Assembly (NCBI RefSeq): GCF_900476395.1
Contig: NZ_UIHB01000001.1
Span: 1,145,385 to 1,209,384, forward strand
Origin: Xanthomonas euroxanthea
GTDB taxonomy: Bacteria; Pseudomonadota; Gammaproteobacteria; Xanthomonadales; Xanthomonadaceae
Length of the DNA: 64,000 bases
Direction of reading: 5' to 3'
Below are positions 50,788-60,563 of this stretch, in pieces. Made by a program: the position numbers and the translations under genes. The notes beneath the pieces were generated by a model. It ran no database searches. It was not told the DNA's origin and saw only the letters and a program-made list of their open reading frames with translations. How positions within the stretch are numbered: the first letter of the stretch is position 1; each line of letters begins with the position of its first letter.

Positions 50788-51639
50788 ATGACCCGGCGGC
50801 CTGCGCCGGCGACGTCCCGGCAGCGCACGCGTGGTCCGGCGGGCGCGTCACGCGCCTCCGGCATGACCACGGCGAGCAGCGCGCCACGCCACGGGCTGGC
50901 GCGCGTGCTGTCCAAACTGGGCGTGTGTTCGCGTACCGAAGCGGCGCGCTGGATCGCTGCAGGGCGGGTCAGCGTGGCGGCACGCGTGGTGCACGATCCC
51001 GAATATCCGGTCCGTGCCGACCAGCACTCCGCCATCCGCATCGACGGACACCCGTTGGCCGGGCCGGCGCGCTGCTACCTGATGCTCAACAAGCCGCGCG
51101 GCGTGGTCACCACTGTGCGCGACGAGCAGGGCAGGGACACGGTGTATCGCTGCTTCGATGGCGCCGGCCTGCCGTGGATCGCCCCGGTCGGGCGGTTGGA
51201 CAAGGCCAGCGAAGGCCTGCTGCTCTTCAGTAACGACCCGCAATGGGCAGCGGCAGTAACCGATCCGATGACCGGGCCGGACAAGACCTATCACGTGCAG
51301 ATCGATTGCCGCCCGAGCGCTGCGCAACTGGCGCAGCTGCAGGCCGGCGTGGTTGATCCCGACCCGAACGGCGAGGGTGTGCTGCTGCGCGCCAGGCGGG
51401 TCGGTGTGCTGCGCGAAGGCGAGCGCAATGCGTGGCTGGAGATCGTGCTGGACGAAGGCCGCAATCGGCAGATACGCCGCTTGCTGGCGGCGGTGGAGAT
51501 CGGCGTACTGCGGTTGGTGCGGGTGGCGATCGGCTCGCTGGCGATGGGCGAGCTGGGCAAGGGGGCGTGGCGGATGCTCAGCCCAGCGGAAGTCAGCGCG
51601 CTGACGGCGGCTCCCGCCAACGCACCAGGCGCGCGCTGA
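50788..51639 (+). CDS. Pseudouridine synthase, RsuA/RluB/RluF family
   Basis: The enzyme isomerises a specific rRNA uridine. An S4 RNA-binding domain (LARVLSKLGVCSRTEAARWIAAGRV) precedes the catalytic domain with GRLDKASEGLLLFSND, whose Asp is the nucleophile, and GRNRQIRRLL. Length is 283 residues from ATG 50788 or 258 from ATG 50863; neither has a strong ribosome site, and the first 25 residues are Arg/Ala-rich. The exact rRNA target is not deducible. Its 3' end overlaps the convergent HNH gene by 47 bases. Confidence 0.9.
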   Translation: MTRRPAPATSRQRTRGPAGASRASGMTTASSAPRHGLARVLSKLGVCSRTEAARWIAAGRVSVAARVVHDPEYPVRADQHSAIRIDGHPLAGPARCYLMLNKPRGVVTTVRDEQGRDTVYRCFDGAGLPWIAPVGRLDKASEGLLLFSNDPQWAAAVTDPMTGPDKTYHVQIDCRPSAAQLAQLQAGVVDPDPNGEGVLLRARRVGVLREGERNAWLEIVLDEGRNRQIRRLLAAVEIGVLRLVRVAIGSLAMGELGKGAWRMLSPAEVSALTAAPANAPGAR

Positions 51640-51982
51640 GCAAGGCGCTGACCACCTCCACGGCGCGGGCGTCGCCGGCACCGTTGGCATCGTGGCGACG
51701 GCCCTTGGCGTGGTTGCAGCTGGCACAGGCCAGGGCGAGATTACGCGCTGCATTGGCATCGTCGTCGACCAGCGCGCATAGTGCTGCCGCCGCGCGACGG
51801 CCAAACCAGGCCTGCGGGACCACGTGTTCCAGCGTGGTGTGCCCGAGCGGTTCGCCATCGGCGCGCAGCTGCAGGCGCCGACGGCAATGCAGGCAACGGG
51901 TTTCCCAGTTGCCGTCCAGCAGGTGCGCCTGGGTATCGGTCTGCGCCGCCAGCAGCAGCCGTTGGCGCAGTACCGTGCGCAT
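51593..51982 (-). CDS. HNH endonuclease-domain protein
   Basis: The 129-residue protein carries a compact HNH nuclease core: CLHC zinc knuckle, LEHVVPQAWFG (the first His), NARNLALACASCNHAKG with the second CXXC and Asn/His. Its target is unknown; small single-domain HNH proteins of this kind are widespread in bacteria. The start ATG overlaps the kbl stop by one base (TGATG), so it should be translated by coupling to kbl. The 3' end overlaps the pseudouridine synthase gene. Confidence 0.85.
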   Translation of the reverse strand: MRTVLRQRLLLAAQTDTQAHLLDGNWETRCLHCRRRLQLRADGEPLGHTTLEHVVPQAWFGRRAAAALCALVDDDANAARNLALACASCNHAKGRRHDANGAGDARAVEVVSALLSARLVRWREPPSAR

Positions 51983-53190
51983 CAGTCCTTGATGACGTCG
52001 AGTTCGCGGCCGATCTTGATGAACGCGTCGATCGCCTGATCCAGCTGCGCGCGGGTATGCGCGGCACTGATCTGGGTGCGGATGCGCGCTTGCCCCTTGG
52101 GCACCACCGGGAAGAAGAAGCCGATTGCGTAGATGCCTTCTTCCAGCAGGCGCTCGGCGAACTTCTGCGCCAGCGGTGCGTCGTAGAGCATCACCGGGCT
52201 GATCGGATGCACGCCGGGCTTGAGGTCGAAGCCGGCGGCGGTCATGCGCTCGCGGAAATAGCGGGTGTTGTCGACCAGTTGCGTGCGCAGCTCGCCGGCG
52301 GCTTCCAGCATCTCGAAGGCCTTGATGCCGGCGGCCACCACGTGCGGCGGCAGCGAGTTGGAGAACAGATACGGGCGCGAGCGCTGGCGCAGCAGTTCGA
52401 TGACTTCGCGCCTGGCGGTGGTGAAGCCGCCCAACGCACCACCCATCGCCTTGCCCAGCGTGCCGGTGATGATGTCGATCCGGTCCAGCACGCCTTTGAC
52501 CTCGGCCGAGCCGCGGCCGGTGGCGCCAAGAAAGCCGGTGGCATGGCATTCGTCGATATGCACCAGCGCGTTGTATTTGCGGGCGAGGGCGGTGATCTCG
52601 TCGAGCGGGGCGATGAAGCCGTCCATCGAGAACACGCCGTCGCTGGTGATCAGCTTGGTCCTGCAGCCAGCCGCATCGGCGGCCTGCAGCTGCGCTTCCA
52701 GATCGGCCATGTCGCAATTGGCGTAGCGGAAGCGCTTGGCCTTGCACAGGCGCACGCCGTCGATGATGGAGGCGTGATTGAGCGCATCGGAGATGATCGC
52801 GTCCGCTTCGCCGAGCAGCGGTTCGAACAGGCCACCGTTGGCATCGAAACAGGCCGCGTAGAGGATGGTGTCCTCGGTACCGAAGAAGTCGGCGATGGTG
52901 CGCTCGAGCTGCTTGTGCAGATCCTGGGTGCCGCAGATGAAGCGCACCGAGGCCATGCCGAAACCGTGCGTGTCCAGCGCGTCCTTGGCGGCCTGGATGA
53001 TGTCCGGGTGGTCGGCCAGACCCAGATAGTTGTTGGCGCAGAAGTTGAGTACGCTGCGGCCATCGGCCAGGGTGATCCGGGCCGACTGCGGGCCGGTGAT
53101 GATGCGCTCGGACTTGAACAAGCCCTGGGCCTGGATGGTGTCCAGTTCGGCGGCGTAATGGGCGGTCAGCGCGGCGGGAGCGTGGGTCAT
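51982..53190 (-). CDS. kbl: Glycine C-acetyltransferase (2-amino-3-ketobutyrate CoA ligase)
   Basis: The 402-residue PLP enzyme cleaves 2-amino-3-ketobutyrate with CoA to glycine and acetyl-CoA, the second step after threonine dehydrogenase. Lys247 in [10 protein letters not shown] binds [17 protein letters not shown] and [17 protein letters not shown] are typical. It is 4 residues longer than the E. coli enzyme. In E. coli kbl and tdh are adjacent; here tdh lies about 5.7 kb away on the same strand. It is divergent from sbp across 170 bases. Confidence 0.97.
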   Translation of the reverse strand: MTHAPAALTAHYAAELDTIQAQGLFKSERIITGPQSARITLADGRSVLNFCANNYLGLADHPDIIQAAKDALDTHGFGMASVRFICGTQDLHKQLERTIADFFGTEDTILYAACFDANGGLFEPLLGEADAIISDALNHASIIDGVRLCKAKRFRYANCDMADLEAQLQAADAAGCRTKLITSDGVFSMDGFIAPLDEITALARKYNALVHIDECHATGFLGATGRGSAEVKGVLDRIDIITGTLGKAMGGALGGFTTARREVIELLRQRSRPYLFSNSLPPHVVAAGIKAFEMLEAAGELRTQLVDNTRYFRERMTAAGFDLKPGVHPISPVMLYDAPLAQKFAERLLEEGIYAIGFFFPVVPKGQARIRTQISAAHTRAQLDQAIDAFIKIGRELDVIKD

Positions 53191-53360
53191 GGCGATCGCA
53201 GTGGCAAGAGACGCATGATTTTAACGATCACGGTGGCATACCACTACGTCATGCAAAATCGGCATAAGGCGCGGCCTTGATGTCATTTCACCGCCTGCGT
53301 GCCGCTGCGCAGCATGGCATGCTTGCTGTTCAGCTGCGCCCCAACGGTTTGGAGATTGCT

Positions 53361-54380
53361 GTGACCCACCCCCGCTTCCGTCTTGTATCGACCGTGTTGT
53401 GCAGCCTGCTGGTCCTGGCCGGCCAGGCGGGCGCGCGCGACATCGGCTTGCTCAATGTCAGTTACGACCCCACCCGCGAGTTCTACCGCGACTACAACAG
53501 CGCCTTTGCCGCGCAGTGGAAGCAGCAGCATCCGCAGGACACCGTCACGGTGGAGACCTCGCACGGCGGCTCCGGTAAACAGGCGCGCGCGGTGATCGAT
53601 GGCATCGAAGCCGACGTGGTGACGCTGGCACTGGCTTACGACGTCGATGCGATCGCCGAAAAGGCCAAGCTGATCGACAGCGACTGGGAAAAGCGCCTGC
53701 CCGACAACAGCGCGCCGTACACCTCGACGATCGTGTTCCTGGTGCGCAAGGGCAACCCGAAGAACATCCACGATTGGCCGGACCTGCTGCGCTCCGGCGT
53801 GGCGGTGGTGACGCCCAACCCCAAGACCTCCGGCGGCGCGCGCTGGAACTACCTGGCTGCCTGGGCCTACGCCGACCACATCTTCAAGGGCGACCGCGAG
53901 CGCATCATGCGCTACATGCAGGCGTTGTTCCGCAACGTGCCGGTGCTCGATACCGGCGCGCGCGGCGCCACCACCACGTTCGTGCAGCGTGGCATCGGCG
54001 ATGTGCTGCTGGCCTGGGAAAACGAGGCGCTGCTGGCGCGCGAGGAGCTGGGCAAGGACAAGTTCGAGATCGTGGTGCCGAAGCTGTCGATCCTGGCCGA
54101 GCCGTCGGTGGCGCTGGTCGACAAGAACGTCGACAAGCACGGCACCCGCGATGTGGCCGAGGCGTATCTGCGCTACCTGTATGCGCCGGAAGGGCAGAAG
54201 CTGGCGGCCAAGCATTTCTATCGTCCACGCCACCCGGAATTTGCCGACCCTGCCGATCTGGCACGGTTCCCGGACATCAAGCTGGTGACCATCCAGGACG
54301 CGTTCGGGTCGTGGGACAAGGCGCAGCAGGAACACTTCGCCGACGGTGGCGTGTTCGACCAGATCCAGGCAAAAAAGTAG
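53361..54380 (+). CDS. sbp: Sulfate-binding periplasmic protein
   Basis: This 339-residue protein delivers sulfate (or thiosulfate) to the CysTWA importer. A signal peptide (about 1-25, [18 protein letters not shown]) precedes the mature start [17 protein letters not shown]. The sulfate-pocket signature includes [15 protein letters not shown] and [16 protein letters not shown]. The start is GTG 53361 with GGAG at 53351-53354; earlier in-frame ATGs would bury the signal peptide. cysT begins three bases after the stop. Confidence 0.95.
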   Translation: MTHPRFRLVSTVLCSLLVLAGQAGARDIGLLNVSYDPTREFYRDYNSAFAAQWKQQHPQDTVTVETSHGGSGKQARAVIDGIEADVVTLALAYDVDAIAEKAKLIDSDWEKRLPDNSAPYTSTIVFLVRKGNPKNIHDWPDLLRSGVAVVTPNPKTSGGARWNYLAAWAYADHIFKGDRERIMRYMQALFRNVPVLDTGARGATTTFVQRGIGDVLLAWENEALLAREELGKDKFEIVVPKLSILAEPSVALVDKNVDKHGTRDVAEAYLRYLYAPEGQKLAAKHFYRPRHPEFADPADLARFPDIKLVTIQDAFGSWDKAQQEHFADGGVFDQIQAKK

Positions 54381-54383
54381 GCG

Positions 54384-55244
54384 ATGCAGATGTCGGTTGC
54401 ACCCCACCCAGCGCCGGCACCGCGCCGACGCGTAATGCCCGGGCTGGGCTTGAGTCTTGGAATCACGCTGACCTGGCTGGGAGTGATCGTGCTGATCCCG
54501 CTGCTGGGCATCTTCATCAAGACCAGCGGATTGGGCTGGGACGGCCTGTGGCGGGTGTGGAGCGAGCCGCGCGTGCTGTCGGCGCTGCGGGTGAGCTTCG
54601 GCACCGCGTTTGCGGCCGGCGCCTTCAATGCGGTGATGGGCACCTGGGTGGCCTGGGTGTTCGTGCGCTACAACTTCCCGGGCAAGCGCCTGTTCGATGC
54701 GGTGATCGACCTGCCGTTCGCGTTGCCGACCGCGGTGGCCGGCATCGCGCTGACCGCCTTGTACGGCGGCAACGGCTGGGTCGGGCGCTGGCTGGAGGCG
54801 GTCGGCATCAAGGTGGCCTACACTCAGCTAGGCATCGTGCTGGCACTGGTGTTCGTCGGGTTGCCGTTCGTGGTGCGGGTGGTGCAGCCGGTGCTGGCCG
54901 AGAGCGAGCGCGAACTGGAAGCGGCCGCCGCCACGTTGGGTGCATCGCGCTGGCAGAGCGTGTGGCGGGTAGTGCTGCCAGGGCTCTGGCCGGCGGTCCT
55001 GACCGGGTTCGCGCTGGCATTCGCGCGCGGCGTGGGTGAGTACGGTTCGGTGATCTTCATCGCCGGCAACCTGCCAAATTCCACCGAGATCGCGCCGCTG
55101 CTGATCACCATCCGGCTGGAGGAATTCGATTATGCCGGCGCCACCGCCATTGCCGCGGCGATGCTGCTGCTGTCGTTCGTGATCCTGCTGGTGGTCAATA
55201 CGCTGCAGGCTCGCCTGCTGCGCTATCAACGGAGGACTGCATGA
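54384..55244 (+). CDS. cysT: Sulfate ABC transporter permease CysT
   Basis: The 286-residue inner-membrane permease has about six hydrophobic segments and the ABC-coupling EAA loop ([36 protein letters not shown]). With CysW it forms the channel of the sulfate importer. ATG 54384 or 54390 are both possible. It overlaps cysW by four bases (ATGA). Confidence 0.95.
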   Translation: MQMSVAPHPAPAPRRRVMPGLGLSLGITLTWLGVIVLIPLLGIFIKTSGLGWDGLWRVWSEPRVLSALRVSFGTAFAAGAFNAVMGTWVAWVFVRYNFPGKRLFDAVIDLPFALPTAVAGIALTALYGGNGWVGRWLEAVGIKVAYTQLGIVLALVFVGLPFVVRVVQPVLAESERELEAAAATLGASRWQSVWRVVLPGLWPAVLTGFALAFARGVGEYGSVIFIAGNLPNSTEIAPLLITIRLEEFDYAGATAIAAAMLLLSFVILLVVNTLQARLLRYQRRTA

Positions 55245-56194
55245 ACGATGCTGTCTCGCCGCTGCCCGCCATGGTGCAGACCCGCCAGATGACCGAACAG
55301 GCGCGCCGGATCACCGACTCGGCCACCAACGAGCCGCGCTGGGTGCAGTGGCTGATGATTGTGGGTGCGCTGCTGTTCCTGCTGGCGTTTCTGCTGCTGC
55401 CGCTGGTGCTGGTGTTCGCCGAGGCGCTGCGCGGCGGCTGGGAGACCTTCCTGCGTGCGATCGTCGACCCGGATGCGCTGTCGGCGATCAAGCTGACCCT
55501 GATCGTCACTGCCATCGTGCTGCCGCTGAACCTGGTGTTCGGCGTGGCGGCAGCGTGGGCTGTCAGCAAGCACCAGTTCCCCGGCAAGCGCTTGCTGATC
55601 AGCCTGATCGACCTGCCGTTCTCGGTATCGCCGGTGGTGGCCGGCCTGATCTTCGTGCTGATCTTCGGCCGCAGCGGCTGGGCATGGCCGTTGATCGACG
55701 AAGGCTGGCGGCTGCAGCTGCCGTTTTTTGGCGAGCTGATGATCCAGTTGCCGCGCATCGTGTTTGCGTTGCCCGGCATCGTGCTGGCAACCACGTTCGT
55801 CACTTTCCCGTTCATCGCGCGCGAGCTGATGCCGCTGATGGAGCAGCAGGGCAGCGACGAGGAGCTGGCCGCACTGAGCCTGGGCGCGAATGGTTGGCAG
55901 ATGTTCTGGCGGGTGACCCTGCCCAACATCCGCTGGGGCCTGATGTATGGCGTGTTGCTGTGCGCGGCGCGTGCGATGGGCGAGTTCGGTGCGGTGTCGG
56001 TGGTGTCCGGGCATATCCGCGGGCGCACCAACACGCTGCCCCTGCACGTGGAAATCCTCTACAACGAATACGCCTACAGCGCCGCGTTTGCGTGTGCCTC
56101 GTTGCTGGCATTGACTGCGCTGCTGACGCTGGCGCTGAAGACGTACCTGGAATGGCGGCACGGCGATTCGCTCGCCGCCAACCACCGACATTGA
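55241..56194 (+). CDS. cysW: Sulfate ABC transporter permease CysW
   Basis: The 317-residue second permease has a cytoplasmic N-terminus of about 35 residues, then about six membrane segments. The EAA-type loop reads [34 protein letters not shown]. It is translationally coupled to cysT. cysA starts seven bases after the stop. Confidence 0.95.
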   Translation: MNDAVSPLPAMVQTRQMTEQARRITDSATNEPRWVQWLMIVGALLFLLAFLLLPLVLVFAEALRGGWETFLRAIVDPDALSAIKLTLIVTAIVLPLNLVFGVAAAWAVSKHQFPGKRLLISLIDLPFSVSPVVAGLIFVLIFGRSGWAWPLIDEGWRLQLPFFGELMIQLPRIVFALPGIVLATTFVTFPFIARELMPLMEQQGSDEELAALSLGANGWQMFWRVTLPNIRWGLMYGVLLCAARAMGEFGAVSVVSGHIRGRTNTLPLHVEILYNEYAYSAAFACASLLALTALLTLALKTYLEWRHGDSLAANHRH

Positions 56195-56201
56195 GGTGAA
56201 C

Positions 56202-57233
56202 ATGGGCATCCGCATCCACCGCCTGCGCAAGCAGTTCGACACGTTCACCGCGCTGGACGACATCACCCTGGACGTGCGTCAGGGTGAGTTGCTGGCCTTG
56301 CTGGGGCCGTCCGGCTCCGGCAAGACCACCTTGCTGCGGATCATGGCCGGGCTGGAGCATGCCGATGGCGGCCAGGTGCTGTTCGGCGACGAAGATGCCA
56401 CCCGCATGAGCGTGCAGTCGCGCCGGGTCGGTTTCGTGTTCCAGCACTATGCACTGTTCAAGCATATGGACGTGTTCGAGAACATCGCCTTCGGCCTGCG
56501 GGTGCGGCGCGGCGCCGAGCGCTGGGCCGAAGCACGCATCCGCGCACGCGTGGAAGAGTTGCTGGCGCTGGTGCAGTTGCAGGGCCTCGAGCGACGCTAT
56601 CCCACCCAGCTGTCCGGCGGCCAGCGGCAGCGCGTGGCGCTGGCGCGTGCACTGGCGATCGAGCCGCGCGTGTTGCTGCTGGACGAGCCCTTCGGTGCGC
56701 TGGATGCGCAGGTGCGCCGCGATCTGCGCCGCTGGCTGCGCGAGCTGCACGAGCGCACCGGCCTGACCACGGTATTCGTTACCCACGACCAGGAAGAAGC
56801 GCTGGAGCTGGCCGACCGGGTGGCGATCCTCAATCGCGGCCGCATCGAGCAGCTCGACACGCCGGCGATGATCTACGACAAGCCGGCCTCGCCGTTCGTG
56901 TATTCGTTCGTGGGCGCAGTGAACCGCATTCCCGGCATGCTGGCGCAAGGCCAGATCCAGGTCGCCGGGCATGCACTGCCGGCAGCCAATGCCGCGTTGG
57001 CGGCCGGCCCGGTAGAAGTCTACGTGCGGCCGGAAGATCTGGTGCCGGACGATGCCGGCTGGCCGGCCACGGTGGCCTGGTCGCAGCGCAGCGGGGCGCG
57101 TCTGCGGCTGCGCGCCACGCTGGAGCCGGCAGGCAACGAGGTGGAAGTGGAGCTGCCGGCATCGGCGGGCAGCTTCCAGCCTGGGCAGCAGCTGCGGCTG
57201 GCAGCACGGCATTACGGTGTGTTTCCGGTCTGA
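56202..57233 (+). CDS. cysA: Sulfate ABC transporter ATP-binding protein CysA
   Basis: The 343-residue ATPase powers sulfate import. Walker A is GPSGSGKTT (residues 35-43), the Q-loop is FVFQHYALF, the signature is [15 protein letters not shown], Walker B is [12 protein letters not shown], and the H-loop is [10 protein letters not shown]. The C-terminal TOBE-like region ends YGVFPV. ATG 56202 is preferred to the GTG at 56196, because GAGG lies just upstream. A family A repeat follows the stop at once. Confidence 0.95.
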   Translation: MGIRIHRLRKQFDTFTALDDITLDVRQGELLALLGPSGSGKTTLLRIMAGLEHADGGQVLFGDEDATRMSVQSRRVGFVFQHYALFKHMDVFENIAFGLRVRRGAERWAEARIRARVEELLALVQLQGLERRYPTQLSGGQRQRVALARALAIEPRVLLLDEPFGALDAQVRRDLRRWLRELHERTGLTTVFVTHDQEEALELADRVAILNRGRIEQLDTPAMIYDKPASPFVYSFVGAVNRIPGMLAQGQIQVAGHALPAANAALAAGPVEVYVRPEDLVPDDAGWPATVAWSQRSGARLRLRATLEPAGNEVEVELPASAGSFQPGQQLRLAARHYGVFPV

Positions 57234-57237
57234 TTTG

Positions 57238-57344
57238 GGCCGGGATTCGGGATTCGGGATTGGAATTGGGAATTGGGAATTGGGAATTCGCAAAAGCGAA
57301 GCGAATCCCTGCTATCCCCAATCTCCAATCTCCACTCCCGGCCC
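57238..57344. repeat. Interspersed palindromic repeat, family A, copy 3
   Basis: The left arm (57238-57290) contains GGGATTC words and about four tandem GGGAATT units. The right arm (57301-57344) contains ATCCCCAATC/TCCAATC words and closes with CCCGGCCC, complementary to GGGCCGGG at the start. It may end the cysA transcript as an imperfect hairpin. Confidence 0.75.
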
Positions 57345-57525
57345 ATCAAGATTCCGCGCGGGCGGTCGATGAGACAGAACCCTGACCGGCGTCATCTACT
57401 CTCAAGCTTGTGCGCCAGGTCAAGCGAGCGCGACTTGTCTGTTGCGCTGCAATGACGGTTGGACTAATAAGGCATGGCAGTCCCGCCTCGCGCAATCCGA
57501 CCGCCCATCGCTCCAGGAGATGTCC

Positions 57526-58242
57526 ATGAAGCCGTCCTCGCTCGCGTGTTGTCTGTCGTTGCTGCTGCTTGGTGTCGCGCCGTTGGCCCAGGCCCAGGAT
57601 GAGGAGGCGCCCGCCTCGCCGTTCACCGGTACCTTCGCGGTGACCAGCGACTACCTGTTCCGCGGTATTTCGCAGACCAATGAGGAGCCCGCCTTCCAGG
57701 CCGGACTCACCTACAAGACGCCGTTCGGCCTGTACATCGGCACCTGGACCTCCAACGTCGACTACGGTGCCGGCGACCCGGATTGGGAAGTGGATGGTTT
57801 TGTCGGCTACAACACCGATCTGGGCACCAACTTCAATTTCGATGTGATGGTCAATCGCTACCAGTATCTGGGAGCGGGCGCGTCCAATTACGCCGAGCTG
57901 ATCACCAAGACCACGTTCCTGAAGACCTATAGCCTCACCGTTGCCTATACCAACGATCTCTATGGCACCAAGACCGATGGCTACTACTACGCGCTGGATG
58001 CCAACTGGTCGCTGCCACACGACTTCACCTTCGGCGCGCATGCGGGGCACAGCGTCTATACCTCCTCGCTGAGCCAGGTGGACCACGACTACAACGACTT
58101 TGGCGTGAATGTCGGCAAGGTGTTCGGTCCGCTTGGCTTGAGTGTGGGCTATTACGACACCAGCGAAGCGGCGGAATTCGGCTTCGGGCGGCAGAATTCG
58201 CAGAACCATCTGGTGGCGACTGCGACAGTCACCTGGCCGTGA
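57526..58242 (+). CDS. Outer-membrane protein of the Gcw_chp / TIGR02001 type
   Basis: The 238-residue protein has a signal peptide (about 1-23, ending AQAQ). It then has alternating amphipathic strands rich in Tyr, Gly and Asp, including the family hallmark GTFAVTSDYLFRGISQTNEEPAFQAGLTY. It ends in LVATATVTWP. A beta-barrel is expected, with transported substrate unknown. The start ATG 57526 has AGGAGA at 57515-57520; an ATG six bases earlier overlaps that site. Confidence 0.85.
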   Translation: MKPSSLACCLSLLLLGVAPLAQAQDEEAPASPFTGTFAVTSDYLFRGISQTNEEPAFQAGLTYKTPFGLYIGTWTSNVDYGAGDPDWEVDGFVGYNTDLGTNFNFDVMVNRYQYLGAGASNYAELITKTTFLKTYSLTVAYTNDLYGTKTDGYYYALDANWSLPHDFTFGAHAGHSVYTSSLSQVDHDYNDFGVNVGKVFGPLGLSVGYYDTSEAAEFGFGRQNSQNHLVATATVTWP

Positions 58243-58809
58243 GGGCAATCGCCTGAACAGCGGTTTTGACGATCTGGCTATGGGGTGATGAGGCGGGAAG
58301 AGTCGATGCTCGGACTCCTAGGTGCCCTGAAGTTGAAAGACCCCAAGACTCAAATTGCGTTTGTCTTGTCTTTAAGTGATTGCAACGTGCGGATGGATCA
58401 CTTGCAGATGCAGAGCCGCTGATCTGCTGCCTGGCTGCAGGGCCCTTGCCCGCCCACCCTCGCAGGACACGCCGCAAGTACGTCCGTGTAGGCTCTTACG
58501 CGGCATCCATGCCGCGTAAGGTCCCGCGACGGTGAGCGGGCAAGGACCAGTCGAGATGGTCGGTGCGTGGTTGCAAGCAGACCATGGCGTGCATCGTCCG
58601 GATCACCTTGCGTCCGACGATTTTCCCGTCGCGCGCTGAGCAACGGGCGGACTGCCAACAAGCAATCTATGGAACTCTGGGCGTCTCACCGCCTAGCAAT
58701 AAGCCTGTTTTTTTACCTGACCACCGACTAACTTATTGGTGCAGTGAGGCCGCCGCGCCCTCGACCCACTAAGCTTTGCGTGCGTTGCCTGCGCTCTGAA
58801 AACGGACAT
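58243..58809. other. Spacer between convergent Gcw_chp-type gene and tdh
   Basis: No convincing gene. It contains the nested palindromic element at 58444-58545 and short random frames. The tdh terminator lies at its right end. Confidence 0.5.
58444..58545. repeat. Nested palindromic element, family C
   Basis: Outer arms CCTTGCCCGC (58444-58453) and GCGGGCAAGG (58536-58545) are perfectly complementary. In the centre CTTACGCGGCAT (58495-58506) and ATGCCGCGTAAG (58509-58520) form a perfect 12-bp stem with a two-base CC loop. The whole could fold as a cruciform or structured RNA. Confidence 0.7.
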
Positions 58810-58837
58810 GCAAAAGGCGCCTCGCGGCGCCTTTTGC
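58810..58837 (-). terminator. tdh terminator
   Basis: GCAAAAGGCGC and GCGCCTTTTGC form a perfect 11-bp stem with a 6-base loop, 20 bases past the tdh stop on the - strand. Confidence 0.8.
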
Positions 58838-58856
58838 GTTGAAACGTATTGGCCGG

Positions 58857-59891
58857 TCAGTTCCAGCTCAACACGACCTTGCCGGCCTTGCCTTCTTCCA
58901 TCAGGTCGAAGCCCTTCTGGAAGTCGTCGATCGGCAACTGATGGGTCAGCACCTTGTGCAGCGGGAAGCCCGACAGCACCAGTTGCGTCATCTTGTACCA
59001 GGTCTCGTACATCTTGCGGCCGTAGATGCCCTGCACGGTGAGGCCCTTGAAGATGATCTTGTCCCAGTCGCAACCGGCGCCGCGCGGCATGATGCCGAGC
59101 ATGGCGATCTTGCCGCCGTGGTACATGCAGTCGAGCATGTCGTTGAAGGCGCGCGGGTTGCCGCTCATTTCCAGGCCCACGTCGAAGCCTTCCATATGCA
59201 GGTCGGCCATGACGTCCTTGAGCGAGGTCTTGGACACGTTGACCACACGCGTGGCGCCCATGTCGGCGGCCAGCTTGAGGCGGAAGTCGTTGACATCGGT
59301 GACCACCACATTGCGCGCACCGATGTGCTTGCAGATGCCGGCGGCGATGATGCCGATCGGACCGGCGCCGGTGATCAGCACGTCCTCGCCGATGACATCG
59401 AACTCCAGCGCGCAGTGCGCGGCGTTGCCGTAAGGGTCGAAGAACGCGGCCAGCTCGGAAGGAATCTGGTCGGGGATGGGCCACAGGTTGCTGGCCGGCA
59501 TCACCATGTACTCGGCGAAGGCACCGTTGACGTTGACGCCGATGCCGACCGTGTTGGGGCACAGGTGCGGGCGGCCGCCGCGGCAGTTGCGGCAATGTCC
59601 GCAGACGATGTGGCCTTCGGCCGACACGCGCTGGCCAACCTGGTAGCCGGTTACCGCCGAACCGAGCTCGGCCACGCGGCCGACGAACTCATGGCCGATG
59701 GTCAGGCCGGGGGTGATGGTGCGCTGGCTCCACTCGTCCCACAGGTAGATATGCAGGTCGGTGCCGCAGATCGCGGTCTTTTCCAGCTTGATCAGCACCT
59801 CGTTGGGGCCAGGGCTGGGAACGGCGACCTGTTCCAGCCAGATGCCCTTGTTTGCTTCGCGCTTGACCAGCGCCTTCATCGTCTGCGCCAT
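58857..59891 (-). CDS. tdh: L-threonine 3-dehydrogenase
   Basis: The enzyme oxidises threonine to 2-amino-3-ketobutyrate with NAD, feeding Kbl. Zinc residues are visible: Cys42 and His47 (AICGTDLH), GHEFVG, and the structural cluster [15 protein letters not shown]. The NAD motif is [15 protein letters not shown]. From ATG 59891 (AGCAGG nine bases upstream) the protein is 344 residues; ATG 59879 would give the family's usual MKALV start and 340 residues. The frame stays open far upstream through repeats, which is not real coding. Confidence 0.96.
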   Translation of the reverse strand: MAQTMKALVKREANKGIWLEQVAVPSPGPNEVLIKLEKTAICGTDLHIYLWDEWSQRTITPGLTIGHEFVGRVAELGSAVTGYQVGQRVSAEGHIVCGHCRNCRGGRPHLCPNTVGIGVNVNGAFAEYMVMPASNLWPIPDQIPSELAAFFDPYGNAAHCALEFDVIGEDVLITGAGPIGIIAAGICKHIGARNVVVTDVNDFRLKLAADMGATRVVNVSKTSLKDVMADLHMEGFDVGLEMSGNPRAFNDMLDCMYHGGKIAMLGIMPRGAGCDWDKIIFKGLTVQGIYGRKMYETWYKMTQLVLSGFPLHKVLTHQLPIDDFQKGFDLMEEGKAGKVVLSWN

Positions 59892-60043
59892 CTGGCGGGA
59901 CCTGCTGAGTGAAAGTAAGGCGGCGATTATATGCGGCGCGCGGTGAGTGCATGTGGCGGTGCAACAGCAATGGTCCCCGTGCGGTCGGGGGCCGCGGTGG
60001 CGCTGGGTTGGTCGGCGGACAGCATGCGTGTGTTGCGGGGCGG

Positions 60044-60091
60044 TTGCCCCCATCCGCCCTTCGGGCACCTTCCCCCGCAAGCGGGGGAAGG
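60044..60091 (-). repeat. Palindromic repeat, family B, copy 1 (inverted)
   Basis: CCTTCCCCCGC-AA-GCGGGGGAAGG (60068-60091) is a perfect 11-bp stem, preceded by CCCCCATCCGCCC. This is the reverse orientation of copy 2 at 60494. Confidence 0.75.
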
Positions 60092-60493
60092 GCGGGGAAG
60101 TCGAGAAACAGGCAACGCAACAAACAGGGAATTCGAGAAGCGGGGAATTCGAGAAGCAGGGAGGCAACAAGTAAGGAATTCGAGGCGAGGGAAGCCAACA
60201 AGCACGTAAGTCAACAAGCAGGCAAGTTGCAGTGCAGGAAGGGCCACCGCAGCGGGCCGATGCGATCGACGCCTTGCGTGAATGCGTCGGTGTCCATGCA
60301 GGGAGGGCAGACACGCAGGGAAGGCAGAAAGGAAAAGCGGGGAAGACAGAAGAGAATCAGGAAAAACAAGGAAAAGCTGGGGAGACAACAAGCAGATGAG
60401 GCCGAGATACGGAGCGGCCGAGCAGGCGTGAACGCGTGAAGCCCCGGAAAAGTAACTTGCCGACCTGCTCGAGGTATCGGGAGTGTCGGCATG

Positions 60494-60546
60494 CCTTCTC
60501 CCGCGTGCGGGAGAAGGTGGCGCACAGCGCCGGATGAGGGCGCCTT
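60494..60546 (+). repeat. Palindromic repeat, family B, copy 2
   Basis: CCTTCTCCCGC-GT-GCGGGAGAAGG (60494-60517) is a perfect 11-bp stem, followed by GGCGC...GGATGAGGGCGCC. It lies just after the end of the TonB receptor gene and may double as its terminator. Confidence 0.75.
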
Positions 60547-60563
60547 AGGTGGTGCAAAGCTGC

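Larger units (their letters stand above)
59892..60563. other. 672-base repeat-filled spacer between tdh and the TonB receptor gene
   Basis: No gene is supported. It holds two inverted copies of a palindrome (60044-60091 and 60494-60546). Between them lie about 400 bases that are strikingly purine-rich on the + strand, with a 16-base tandem unit around GGGAATTCGAGAAGC (60127-60141, 60143-60157) and scattered AACAAGCA words. Confidence 0.6.

Noticed and set aside
51984..52747. A 384-codon version of the HNH protein reaching into kbl
   Set aside because: The extra 255 codons are the antiphase reading of kbl and look random. The HNH domain starts cleanly at the coupled ATG 51982.
53277..53360. 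Longer N-terminus for the sulfate-binding protein
   Set aside because: It would place 28 residues before the signal peptide. GTG 53361 has a good GGAG site.
59892..60439. Open frames across the tdh-TonB receptor spacer, including the long upstream extension of tdh
   Set aside because: They translate repeat words (Arg/Lys/Gln-rich on +, Leu/Pro/Ser-rich on -) and cross inverted repeats. The family N-terminus of Tdh fixes the start at 59891 or 59879.
60060..60546. CRISPR array suggested by the regularly spaced short words
   Set aside because: The palindromes are inverted rather than direct, only two copies exist, spacers are not of equal length, and no cas genes are present.
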